14,757 bases of DNA from Planctomycetota bacterium. Lineage in GTDB: Bacteria > Planctomycetota > Phycisphaerae > UBA1845. Within the stretch, counting starts at the first letter, position 1, and the number at the start of each line of letters is the position of its first letter. Positions 7,906-14,294 of this stretch are shown here, one piece after another. Made by a program: the position numbers and the translations under genes. The DNA is taken from NCBI GenBank assembly GCA_022561415.1, contig JADFRH010000005.1, positions 5,242 to 19,998 of the forward strand. Reading direction: 5' to 3'. The notes below the pieces were generated by a model. The model searched no databases and was not told the origin of the DNA. It saw only the letters and a list, made by a program, of their open reading frames with translations.

Positions 7906-7938
7906 AAGGTTTCCGTTCCCTAGAATTGCCACACGGTA

Positions 7939-8430
7939 CTAATTGCCGGAGGTCGAGAGATCGTCCGAGACGGTAACGGCGCGCTGATACTTCCCGACGG
8001 CTTCCTGGCCGGACATGCGGCGGCCGCCGGGTGCCATGACCGCGATCTCGACCGGATCGAGTTCGCACCCGGACAGAGCGAGGAATTCGCGAACGTGCGT
8101 CATTCGCTCGGCCAGCATGGCCTTGTCGGATAGGGCCGTCTCGTATCGGATCTTTCCACCGTACGTGTTGAGCAGCCTGGCCATACGTTGCAGCCGCGCC
8201 GCGCCCACGCCGCTGAGTTCGCTCGTGTGGGTGACGAAGTGAATGTCTGCCAGAGACATGTCACTCAGGATGGCGTTGTCCACCATGTATCTGAAGGCAT
8301 CGCCGTACGACTCGCGCGTGTCGGCCATGCGATCGAGCTGGATCGCCGCGCCGCTGCGCATCCCGCTGCAGCCGAGGTGGATCGAAACAAGGACGACGAC
8401 GACGGTTCGGTGGACGAAAGATCGAAACAT
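7939..8430 (-). CDS. Small probable lipoprotein with a possible OmpA/CpaD-like fold
   Basis: A 163-residue exported protein of uncertain function. The N-terminus has Arg and His, a hydrophobic run VVVVLVSI, then HLGC, a lipobox-like site with an atypical His at -3; Cys21 would be lipidated. Residues about 55-125 have the alternating strand-helix pattern of OmpA-like or CpaD-like periplasmic domains: DIHFVTHTSEL, then LQRMARLLNTYGGKIRYET, then ERMTHVREFLALSGCE. This likeness is my reading of the pattern and is not firm. The start is supported by GGGAG (8440-8444) spaced 9 bases from the ATG. It is the first gene of a two-gene unit with the TPR lipoprotein, 33 bases downstream. Paired small and TPR lipoproteins occur in Tad pilus clusters, but no Tad ATPase, secretin or pilin gene is seen here. 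Confidence 0.7.
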   Translation of the reverse strand: MFRSFVHRTVVVVLVSIHLGCSGMRSGAAIQLDRMADTRESYGDAFRYMVDNAILSDMSLADIHFVTHTSELSGVGAARLQRMARLLNTYGGKIRYETALSDKAMLAERMTHVREFLALSGCELDPVEIAVMAPGGRRMSGQEAVGKYQRAVTVSDDLSTSGN

Positions 8431-8770
8431 GAGGCGTTGCTCCCAGCCTAAATTACAATACGCTTCGCGCCCGGCGCGGTCCGATACGGACCGCCGAAGG
8501 CGATCGTTGGTCTCCAGCCCTACCTATCGAGCACCGCGGCCTCCGACATTCGGAATTTATCGGCGGCCCATCGCTACGGGCGAGCGCTTTTTTCGGGTGC
8601 GTCCAATAAAGATGGACCTAACGGTGCGCTCTTTCGGGGTAGGCCCGTGCTCGAAGGGGACTGTCAGTACTGAAATCGGACCATAGGCTCGCACGGTGGC
8701 GATCTGGGTCTCCGAATGGCCCGCCTGCAGCGTCGCGCGGTATCTTTCGCCGGCCGGAAAGCTACGGTGA
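8431..8770. other. 340-base divergent intergenic region
   Basis: This gap separates the minus-strand lipoprotein gene from plus-strand maf. Near 8451-8460 it is AT-rich and could hold a -10 element for the lipoprotein gene (TGTAAT on the minus strand, 8452-8457), without a good -35. A short inverted repeat GTCCA/TGGAC lies at 8601-8617, and a T6 run at 8588-8593. A minus-strand open frame of 77 codons covers 8557-8790 and is listed separately as doubtful. No clear promoter for maf is visible. Confidence 0.4.
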
Positions 8771-8790
8771 ATGCAGAGGTCTTTCGGCAT
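8557..8790 (-). CDS. Doubtful small open frame upstream of and overlapping the maf start
   Basis: A 77-codon frame with an ATG at 8790 whose reverse complement overlaps the preferred maf start codon in the shared CATG. Codons near its start and middle are GC-rich at third positions, as in real genes here, and the protein contains a run such as AYGPISVLTVPFEHGP that looks like folded sequence. Against it, there is no Shine-Dalgarno sequence before the ATG, it overlaps maf, and I recognise no family. The C-terminus is basic (GRTRKKRSP). It is listed because the surrounding 340-base gap is otherwise empty; it may be a chance frame. Confidence 0.25.
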   Translation of the reverse strand: MPKDLCIHRSFPAGERYRATLQAGHSETQIATVRAYGPISVLTVPFEHGPTPKERTVRSIFIGRTRKKRSPVAMGRR

Positions 8791-9400
8791 GTCGAACAGC
8801 GCAGCGCAAACTCATCGTAGTGCTACACCTTTGATCCTGGCATCGAGCAGTCCGCGTCGGCGGGAGCTCTTGGAGGCGCGGGGATATCGGGTGGAGGTCG
8901 TAGCCCCGCCCATCAAGGAGCCCACCGCTGTCGACCGCGATCTACCGCCGGCACAACTCGCCCAGGCGTTGAGCTATTTCAAGGCCCAATCAGTCGGCAT
9001 ATCGATCGATTCCGGTTTCATCCTGGCCGGTGATACGATCGCGGCGCTGGGGCGCCGTGTTTTCGGAAAACCGGCGGATCGCGCTGACGCCGATCGAATC
9101 CTGACGGCGTTGTCCGGTACCACGCACGAAGTGATCACCGGCGTCACCCTGCTCGACGCGGCTACGGGCGAGCGAGCCATTCGTCATGAGACCACGGCCG
9201 TGACCCTCCGGCGGCTCTCTGCGGATCAAGTCGAGGCGTATCTGGACAGCAACGCCTGGATAGGCAAGGCCGGGGCGTTCGCGATCCAGGATCGAGACGA
9301 CCCCTTCGTGGAGCGCATCGACGGCAGCTTTACAAACGTCGTGGGCTTCCCGATGGAACTGATCGACCGGATGCTGCAGGAATGGGGCATCTCGGCGTGA
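8789..9400 (+). CDS. maf: Maf-family nucleotide pyrophosphatase
   Basis: A 203-residue cytosolic Maf/YhdE/YceF-family protein. The family hydrolyses nucleoside triphosphates, often modified or non-canonical ones such as dTTP, UTP or m7GTP, to monophosphates, and overexpression blocks septation. Visible motifs are SSSPRR (19-24), the AGDT segment with catalytic Asp82, GKP (93-95), LSGTTHEVITGV, GKAGAFAIQ (159-167) and GSFTNVVGFP (179-188). The start is ambiguous: ATG 8789 has AGAGG 9 bases upstream, while ATG 8771, in the same frame, has GGAAAG 9 bases upstream and would add six residues. Family alignment does not decide between them. Its stop lies 14 bases from the end of convergent aroB. Which subfamily substrate it uses cannot be told with confidence. 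Confidence 0.92.
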   Translation: MSNSAAQTHRSATPLILASSSPRRRELLEARGYRVEVVAPPIKEPTAVDRDLPPAQLAQALSYFKAQSVGISIDSGFILAGDTIAALGRRVFGKPADRADADRILTALSGTTHEVITGVTLLDAATGERAIRHETTAVTLRRLSADQVEAYLDSNAWIGKAGAFAIQDRDDPFVERIDGSFTNVVGFPMELIDRMLQEWGISA

Positions 9401-9414
9401 TCGAGCCGCGCGGC

Positions 9415-10512
9415 CTATGCTCGCAACGACTCAAAGGCGTAACGGATCGCTTCGTCCGCGACGTCGCTGCGAATCGCCGGGCGGCCGATCCCTTCAAGTA
9501 GGACCAGATGTAGCCCGTCGGACCGGCGCTTCTTATCGAGACGGATCGCGCGCATCACGTTATCTCCGCTCACCGTTTTGACGAGCTTCGTCGGGAGTTC
9601 CAGGCGTGTGAGAAGTTCCTCGACGCGCCGCACCGCGCCGGCATCGAGCATGCCCAAATCGCGTGACAGTCGACAGGCCGCGACCATTCCCAACGAAACA
9701 CACTCGCCGTGGCGAAGGGTGAACCCGGTGCATGACTCGATCGCATGACCGATCGTGTGCCCGAAGTTGAGTAACGCCCGGCGACCCGTCTGTTCCAAGG
9801 CGTCCTGCTCGACGATCGCCCCTTTGATCCGCAGATTCCGATGTATCAGCTCCGCCAGCACGTTCCGATCAAGTGCGAGAATCGCGTCGAGATGGATCAG
9901 ATGCCAGTCGAAGAACTCCTCGGAGCAGATCAACGCGTGTTTGACGGACTCGGCCAGACCGGCGCGCACATCGCGACCGCTCAGGGTAGTGAGGCATGCC
10001 GGATCAACCGCGACCAGAAACGGCTGGTGGAACGCACCGATGAGATTCTTTCCGGCTTTGAGATTGACACCGGTCTTGCCACCGAGCGAGGCGTCGACAT
10101 CAGCCTCCATGGTTGTAGGGCAGATTGCGAAACGAATACCGCGCATCCAAGTCGCGGCCGCGAATCCCGCGACATCGCTGACCACGCCGCCGCCGAGGGC
10201 GAGCACGATGTCGTCGCGAAGCACGCCGTGCGCTGCGAGAAACTCGTGGATTTCCTCCACAACACTCAGTCGTTTCGATCCCTCACCGGGGGCCATCAAA
10301 AAATGGCTGGAATCGAACCCGGCCTTCGCGAGCGACGTCATAACGTCGCTGCCGTACTTCGCAAAGACCGTGGAATCGGACACGACGCTCACACTGGGCA
10401 AAGGCTGCTCGGCGACATGCCGGCGAACCAGCCGCCCGACATCACGGAGGGTGTTCAGTCCAACTGTAACCTTGGTCCTACACGTTCGGAAGTCGACGGA
10501 GAATTCGATCAT
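9415..10512 (-). CDS. aroB: 3-dehydroquinate synthase
   Basis: A 365-residue NAD- and metal-dependent enzyme that converts DAHP to 3-dehydroquinate, the second step of the shikimate pathway. The motifs are ALGGGVVSDVAGFAAA (105-120), VDASLGGKTGVN (139-150), KNLIGAFHQP (155-164), LAESVKHA (186-193), NFGHTIGHAIE (249-259) and HGECVSLGM (268-276). Predicted metal ligands are Glu188, His252 and His268. Two segments differ from the common form: SDVAGF where GDLAGF is usual, and PTTMEADVDAS where PTTLLA(Q/M)VDSS is usual. A related sugar-phosphate cyclase is thus possible, but the active-site frame and length favour AroB. The start fits family length, although no good ribosome binding site precedes it. 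The gene is convergent with maf and divergent from folC, with 271 bases to the preferred folC start. Confidence 0.88.
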   Translation of the reverse strand: MIEFSVDFRTCRTKVTVGLNTLRDVGRLVRRHVAEQPLPSVSVVSDSTVFAKYGSDVMTSLAKAGFDSSHFLMAPGEGSKRLSVVEEIHEFLAAHGVLRDDIVLALGGGVVSDVAGFAAATWMRGIRFAICPTTMEADVDASLGGKTGVNLKAGKNLIGAFHQPFLVAVDPACLTTLSGRDVRAGLAESVKHALICSEEFFDWHLIHLDAILALDRNVLAELIHRNLRIKGAIVEQDALEQTGRRALLNFGHTIGHAIESCTGFTLRHGECVSLGMVAACRLSRDLGMLDAGAVRRVEELLTRLELPTKLVKTVSGDNVMRAIRLDKKRRSDGLHLVLLEGIGRPAIRSDVADEAIRYAFESLRA

Positions 10513-10744
10513 CCTAGGCAGTGTAGCGGATCCTTGGTGCTCGTGCCCGCGTCGATCGGCGTGGCGGACGACGCATCCGATCAGGGAAAGTTGCGACGTT
10601 GCGCGATGGTGACGGTGCCGAGCGCTTGGATCCGGGTCGCGGACGGATCGCGGCCTCTACCTAAGTCTTTACGTGGCAATGGCTTACGCCTGAAAGCGGT
10701 CAGTTTTCCGGCGGGGTTGGGGAATGGCCAACGAGTACACGGAC

Positions 10745-10773
10745 TTGACGAAATCTGGTTTCGAGAATAACAT
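10745..10773 (+). promoter_or_regulatory. Sigma70-like promoter just before folC
   Basis: TTGACG (10745-10750) and TAACAT (10768-10773) are separated by exactly 17 bases, matching consensus at five and four of six positions. The predicted transcription start near 10780 lies only a few bases before the ATG at 10784. If used, the folC message would be nearly leaderless, and the longer frame open from 10724 would not be translated from this transcript. Confidence 0.45.
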
Positions 10774-10783
10774 AGTTCTTCTG

Positions 10784-12181
10784 ATGAGCAGAGCAACAAT
10801 TACCAGACCAAAGCGCACTGGGAAGCCTAAGAAGGGCGATTCCAATATCCGCACTTTTGCATCAGCAGTGAAGTATTTGGATTCACTCACGAATTACGAG
10901 CGGGTTCCGCGAACGCGATACACGTCCGGCAACTTCGGTCTTTCTCGGATGAGCCGGCTCCTCAGCGCCTTGGGGAATCCGCATCGTTCGTTCAAGTCTG
11001 TTCACATCGTGGGAACCAAAGGAAAGGGCAGCACCGCGGCGATGACGGCCGAGATGCTTCGTGCCTGCGGATACCGCGTCGGGCTGTATACCTCGCCTCA
11101 TGTGCTCCATGTGTGTGAACGGATCGTCGTGGACGGCAGCATGATTTCCGAGGGCGCCTTCGCCAGGGGCGTCGTGGCGGTGGCGGGGCTGACCAAGAAA
11201 GCTCGCCTGCCGGCACCCACCTATTTTGAGATCCTGACGGCGCTGGCCTTCCGGTACTTTGCGGAGAAGGAAGTCGACATCACGATCGTCGAGACGGGCA
11301 TGGGTGGTCGGCTGGACGCGACCAACGTGATCACGCCGGAGGTGGTGGGGCTGGTCGGTATCAGTCTGGATCATGCTGCGCAGCTCGGCGACACTCTCCC
11401 CGCGATTACGCGCGAGAAAGTCGGCGTGTTCAAGAAGGGGGTTCCGGTCGTCAGCGCCCCACAGAGGCCGGAAGTCAGAGAGGTTATCGAGGAGGCGGCA
11501 CTCGAACTCGACGCCCCACTGGTTTTTGCCGTCGAGAACGTCGGGTTCAGCTACCGATTTGAATTTTCGCGTGACGTAGGCCGGCACGCCCGAATCTGCT
11601 TGACCACACCGACGAGCCGGTTCGAACACGTTCACGTACCGCTGATGGGAGAGCACCAAGCCAGCAATTGTGCGGTGGCTTTACGCATCGTCGACACGCT
11701 GAAGTCGCGTGGATTCACCATTGACGATCAGACGGCCAAGGAAGGCCTCGCCAATGTCAATCTTCCCGGTCGGATGCAGATGGTGTCCGAGGAGCCGCGG
11801 GTCCTGGTCGACGGCGCACACAACGCGGCCAGCATCGATGCACTCATCCGGGGAATCGGTCAACACATCGCCTACGATTCGATGATCGTGATCTTCGGCT
11901 GCCAGCGGGACAAAGATATTTCCGGAATGCTCCGAAGGCTTCGGCTCGGTGCCGATAAAATGATCTTTACGAGCACGCGATCGCCGCGCTCGGCGGACCC
12001 GGCGGAGCTAGCGGCCGAATACACGGAGATTTCAGGGAAGATGGCACAGGTCGGCAGGACGTTGAAAGACGCACTGGCGATCGCGACGAGTGCTATCACC
12101 CGTGAGGATCTGATCTGCGTCACCGGATCGTTTTATCTCGTGGGGCAGGCGGTTCGAGAGTTTTCGGCAAAAAGAGTCTAA
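10784..12181 (+). CDS. folC: Folylpolyglutamate synthase / dihydrofolate synthase
   Basis: A 465-residue Mur-ligase-family enzyme that adds glutamate to dihydropteroate or to tetrahydrofolates using ATP, in the cytosol. The motifs are the P-loop GTKGKGST (77-84), SPHV (104-107), ETGMGGRLDATN (170-181), SLDHAAQLGDT (194-204), GEHQASNCAVAL (289-300), LPGRMQ (327-332), VDGAHNAAS (342-350) and VTGSF (446-450). The family usually begins shortly before the YLDSLTNYER segment, so the chosen ATG at 10784 leaves a basic extension of about 30 residues. An in-frame ATG at 10724, preceded by GGGG too close to the codon, would add 20 residues. The first 60 or so codons are noticeably less GC-rich than the rest. 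A TrkA-N gene starts 87 bases downstream. Whether it is bifunctional cannot be told from the sequence. Confidence 0.92.
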   Translation: MSRATITRPKRTGKPKKGDSNIRTFASAVKYLDSLTNYERVPRTRYTSGNFGLSRMSRLLSALGNPHRSFKSVHIVGTKGKGSTAAMTAEMLRACGYRVGLYTSPHVLHVCERIVVDGSMISEGAFARGVVAVAGLTKKARLPAPTYFEILTALAFRYFAEKEVDITIVETGMGGRLDATNVITPEVVGLVGISLDHAAQLGDTLPAITREKVGVFKKGVPVVSAPQRPEVREVIEEAALELDAPLVFAVENVGFSYRFEFSRDVGRHARICLTTPTSRFEHVHVPLMGEHQASNCAVALRIVDTLKSRGFTIDDQTAKEGLANVNLPGRMQMVSEEPRVLVDGAHNAASIDALIRGIGQHIAYDSMIVIFGCQRDKDISGMLRRLRLGADKMIFTSTRSPRSADPAELAAEYTEISGKMAQVGRTLKDALAIATSAITREDLICVTGSFYLVGQAVREFSAKRV

Positions 12182-12268
12182 CGGCGCGACGCGGGTCACA
12201 CCGATCTCGTAGGAAAGGCATGGCGCCGGTTGCCATGGTTCTTGGGCCGCCTTGTAGGGGAGACGATC

Positions 12269-12844
12269 GTGGGGTCAGTGTCCGCGTCCGATGTGCAACG
12301 GGTGTCGCTTCAGTCCGTCGGTGCCACCGTCCGCGACGGTGTGGTCGAACTCGATCGACCAAGCGACTGGGCGGACGGAACGCGTCTTCAAGTGACGCCC
12401 GTGGTTCCGCTGGACGGCAACAGCTCTTCACCGGAACACGTCATCATTGTGGGATTCGGGCTTGCCGGTCGATGCGTGGCGGATTTGTTGAATCACGCCA
12501 AGATCGGTTACACCATTTTGGAACGTAACCCGGTCACCGTCGCAACGCAGCAGGCGCTCGGACGACAGATCATCGAAGGCGACGCGACGGACAGGGAAAC
12601 GCTCTTGCGGGCGGGCTTGGCAACGAGTTCGATCCTGGCACTGACCATTCCCGATGAAGAGGCCGTCCTCACCGCGACGGCCCTGGCGCGGCGGCTCAGC
12701 CCCGAGATCTACATCATCGCGCGGACCCAGTATGCGTCAAAGGGGATGAAGGCCGCCCAGCTCGGCGCCAACGAGGTCGTCAAAGCCGAGCAGGCCGTGG
12801 CACTCCAGTTCTTCGACAAGCTCAGCCAACGCATTCATCGCTAG
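12269..12844 (+). CDS. TrkA-N (RCK) NAD-binding protein with an extra N-terminal module
   Basis: A 191-residue cytosolic protein. Residues about 57-190 form a TrkA-N/RCK-N Rossmann domain: the glycine-rich VGFGLAGR (61-68), the acidic end of strand two at Glu85 in ILERN, GDATD (104-108), and the KefB-like ARTQYASKGMKAAQLGANEVV (151-171). Such domains sense NAD(H) or nucleotides and gate potassium channels or antiporters. There is no membrane segment and no RCK-C domain. The first 50 residues resemble the short strand-turn-strand pattern of DUF104/AF2212-type antitoxin-like sequences (ATVRDGVVELDRP and WADGTRLQVTPV), an inference. The GTG start at 12269 is chosen because AGGGGAG (12256-12262) sits 6 bases upstream; a TTG at 12230 would add 13 residues. 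It ends 12 bases from the convergent exchanger gene. Confidence 0.8.
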   Translation: MGSVSASDVQRVSLQSVGATVRDGVVELDRPSDWADGTRLQVTPVVPLDGNSSSPEHVIIVGFGLAGRCVADLLNHAKIGYTILERNPVTVATQQALGRQIIEGDATDRETLLRAGLATSSILALTIPDEEAVLTATALARRLSPEIYIIARTQYASKGMKAAQLGANEVVKAEQAVALQFFDKLSQRIHR

Positions 12845-12856
12845 GGCATCGCGGGC

Positions 12857-13921
12857 TCAACCCGCCTTCATCACCAGCAGGGTCATGCCCGCCACATAGG
12901 TCACGCCGATCAGGATCGAATCGTATCCGAATCGCCGCGGGAGCTTTCGCTGACTCTTGTAGGCCAGGGCGCCGATGGTGATCGCCGTCAAGACGACGGC
13001 GAGCAAACCCGCAATGAGATTGTCCATGCCGTCGAGCGGCTGGGACTTCAGCAACAGCGGTTGCCCACCCGCGAGCGAGACGATCTTGAGAAGGGGAATC
13101 ACAAAGACATTGAACATGTTGGATCCGAAGATGTTGCCCAGGGCGAGGTCGAGCTTCCCAAGCCGTACGGCCGTGATGCTCGTGACGATCTCCGGCAGAG
13201 ACGTTGCGAGCGCGAGGAAACACGCTCCGACAAACGTCGCACCGAGTGGTCGGCCGATCATCTTGATCTCGTGCGTGCTCAGTACGTCGCCGATGCGCGC
13301 CAGCCACCAGGACGCCGCAACGAGGATCATCACCGTCAACGCGAGCCGGCTCCAGATTCCGTTGCCCACGCGCTGTCGCTCGGGCGCATCGCCGACCAAC
13401 CCGGCCGTGGCTTTCTCGTGACTGTACGTGAGCTTCATGCAGATGGCGTAGGTCACGAAGATGAGCAGCGCCCAGGCGATCTCACCCGCCGGCGTGGGTG
13501 TGAACTTCTGGAAAAAGACAAGTCCCAGCAGCGCTTCGGCCATGAGCAGCAGACCGAACGAACTGGTCAGCGCATGCGTCGAGCCCACGCCGCGCAGCAC
13601 GGACCCTCCGCCGATGAGGGCGTTGAGGAGCACGATCAGGGTGATGTTGAAGCTGCAGCTTCCGAAGATGTTTCCGAGCGCCAGATCCACGTTGTCGATC
13701 CAGGTGGCCGTAGCGCCGGTCACCAACTCGGGTAAACTCGTGACCGTGGCGAGAAGCACCAGCCCAACCCATCCGGCACTCAGGTTCAGCCGGTCGGCGA
13801 CGGTGTCGGCCAGCCGCGTGAACCTTGTACCGGCCATAATCACCACAACAGCCGCGATCGCCATCTCGACGAACAGCGCCCAGGTCGGCAGGTCCGAAGC
13901 GAAAACAAGCTTGGTAAACAA
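12857..13921 (-). CDS. Calcium/sodium:cation exchanger (CaCA family, YrbG-like)
   Basis: A 354-residue inner-membrane exchanger of the CaCA superfamily, which moves calcium out against sodium or protons. The two inverted alpha repeats are clear. Alpha-1 has TSLPELVTG (61-69) and GNIFGSCSFN (83-92); alpha-2 has TSLPEIVTS (240-248) and GNIFGSNMFN (262-271). The key ion-binding acidic residues are Glu65 and Glu244. Around ten membrane helices can be seen, with a hydrophilic loop near 165-190 between the halves. The start is TTG at 13921, supported by AAGGA 9 bases upstream; no ATG fits until residue 20, inside the first helix. A candidate promoter lies at 13975-14004. It is convergent with the TrkA-N gene; a shared cation role is possible but not shown. 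Ion specificity cannot be fixed from the sequence. Confidence 0.9.
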   Translation of the reverse strand: MFTKLVFASDLPTWALFVEMAIAAVVVIMAGTRFTRLADTVADRLNLSAGWVGLVLLATVTSLPELVTGATATWIDNVDLALGNIFGSCSFNITLIVLLNALIGGGSVLRGVGSTHALTSSFGLLLMAEALLGLVFFQKFTPTPAGEIAWALLIFVTYAICMKLTYSHEKATAGLVGDAPERQRVGNGIWSRLALTVMILVAASWWLARIGDVLSTHEIKMIGRPLGATFVGACFLALATSLPEIVTSITAVRLGKLDLALGNIFGSNMFNVFVIPLLKIVSLAGGQPLLLKSQPLDGMDNLIAGLLAVVLTAITIGALAYKSQRKLPRRFGYDSILIGVTYVAGMTLLVMKAG

Positions 13922-13974
13922 AGGGGGTCATCCTTGCTCGTGGATAGCCAATCATCGACCACAGCGGGGCGGTG

Positions 13975-14004
13975 ATTGTATCGCGGGTGGGTCGTAGCGT
14001 GCAA
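13975..14004 (-). promoter_or_regulatory. Candidate promoter for the exchanger gene
   Basis: On the minus strand TTGCAC (14004-13999) and TACAAT (13980-13975) are 18 bases apart. The -10 matches consensus at five of six positions, the -35 at three. The predicted start near 13968 would give a leader of about 46 bases before the TTG start at 13921, which fits the AAGGA ribosome binding site. Confidence 0.4.
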
Positions 14005-14034
14005 TGAGAAACCTCGGCGGAACTTGGAATCGCA

Positions 14035-14286
14035 TCACCGGGCCGTGAAGAAGCGGGTGTCGGTGCCGCCCGGCCCGACGCGTAGCCGCACCTGGGCCGT
14101 ACAGTGGGGACATCGTCCTTCGTAGGCCGTTCCGTCGGCGTTTCGATAGATTCGTGAGTAGGCCCCGCAACACTCGAAATGTATCCCCAGCCACGGACGC
14201 CCGCGCAGGGATCTTGGGTTGAGCGTGTTTCCCGTGGGATCCTCCAACCCCTCGATATCGAGCCTGTATGGTGGCGAACCGTCCAT
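14035..14286 (-). CDS. Small conserved Cys-containing protein, possible zinc ribbon
   Basis: An 83-residue protein without signal peptide or membrane segment. The sequence is compact and looks conserved: GRPWLGIHFECCGAYSRIYR (29-48), then ADGTAYEGRCPHC (50-62) and VGPGGTDTRFF (70-80). Cys39 and/or Cys40 with Cys59 and Cys62 could bind zinc, as a short ribbon. I associate this type of sequence with planctomycete genomes, where I know of no assigned function; this is memory, not a search. The ATG at 14286 lies 8 bases after the stop of the cyclodeaminase-family gene, so the two are almost surely cotranscribed. There is only a weak ribosome binding site, which would suit translational coupling. 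A different frame on this strand (13952-14356) overlaps it and has no family features. Confidence 0.75.
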   Translation of the reverse strand: MDGSPPYRLDIEGLEDPTGNTLNPRSLRGRPWLGIHFECCGAYSRIYRNADGTAYEGRCPHCTAQVRLRVGPGGTDTRFFTAR

Positions 14287-14294
14287 CGGCGCGC

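Noticed and set aside
10295..10330. tRNA T-arm-like GGGTTCGATTCC on the minus strand
   Set aside because: It lies inside the aroB reading frame, encoding a normal part of the enzyme, and no acceptor, D-arm or anticodon arm is found around it.
12220..12528. Plus-strand frame of 102 codons starting at an ATG after AGGAAAGG
   Set aside because: The purine run is too close to this ATG, and the frame overlaps the TrkA-N gene, whose Rossmann motifs are in the other frame.
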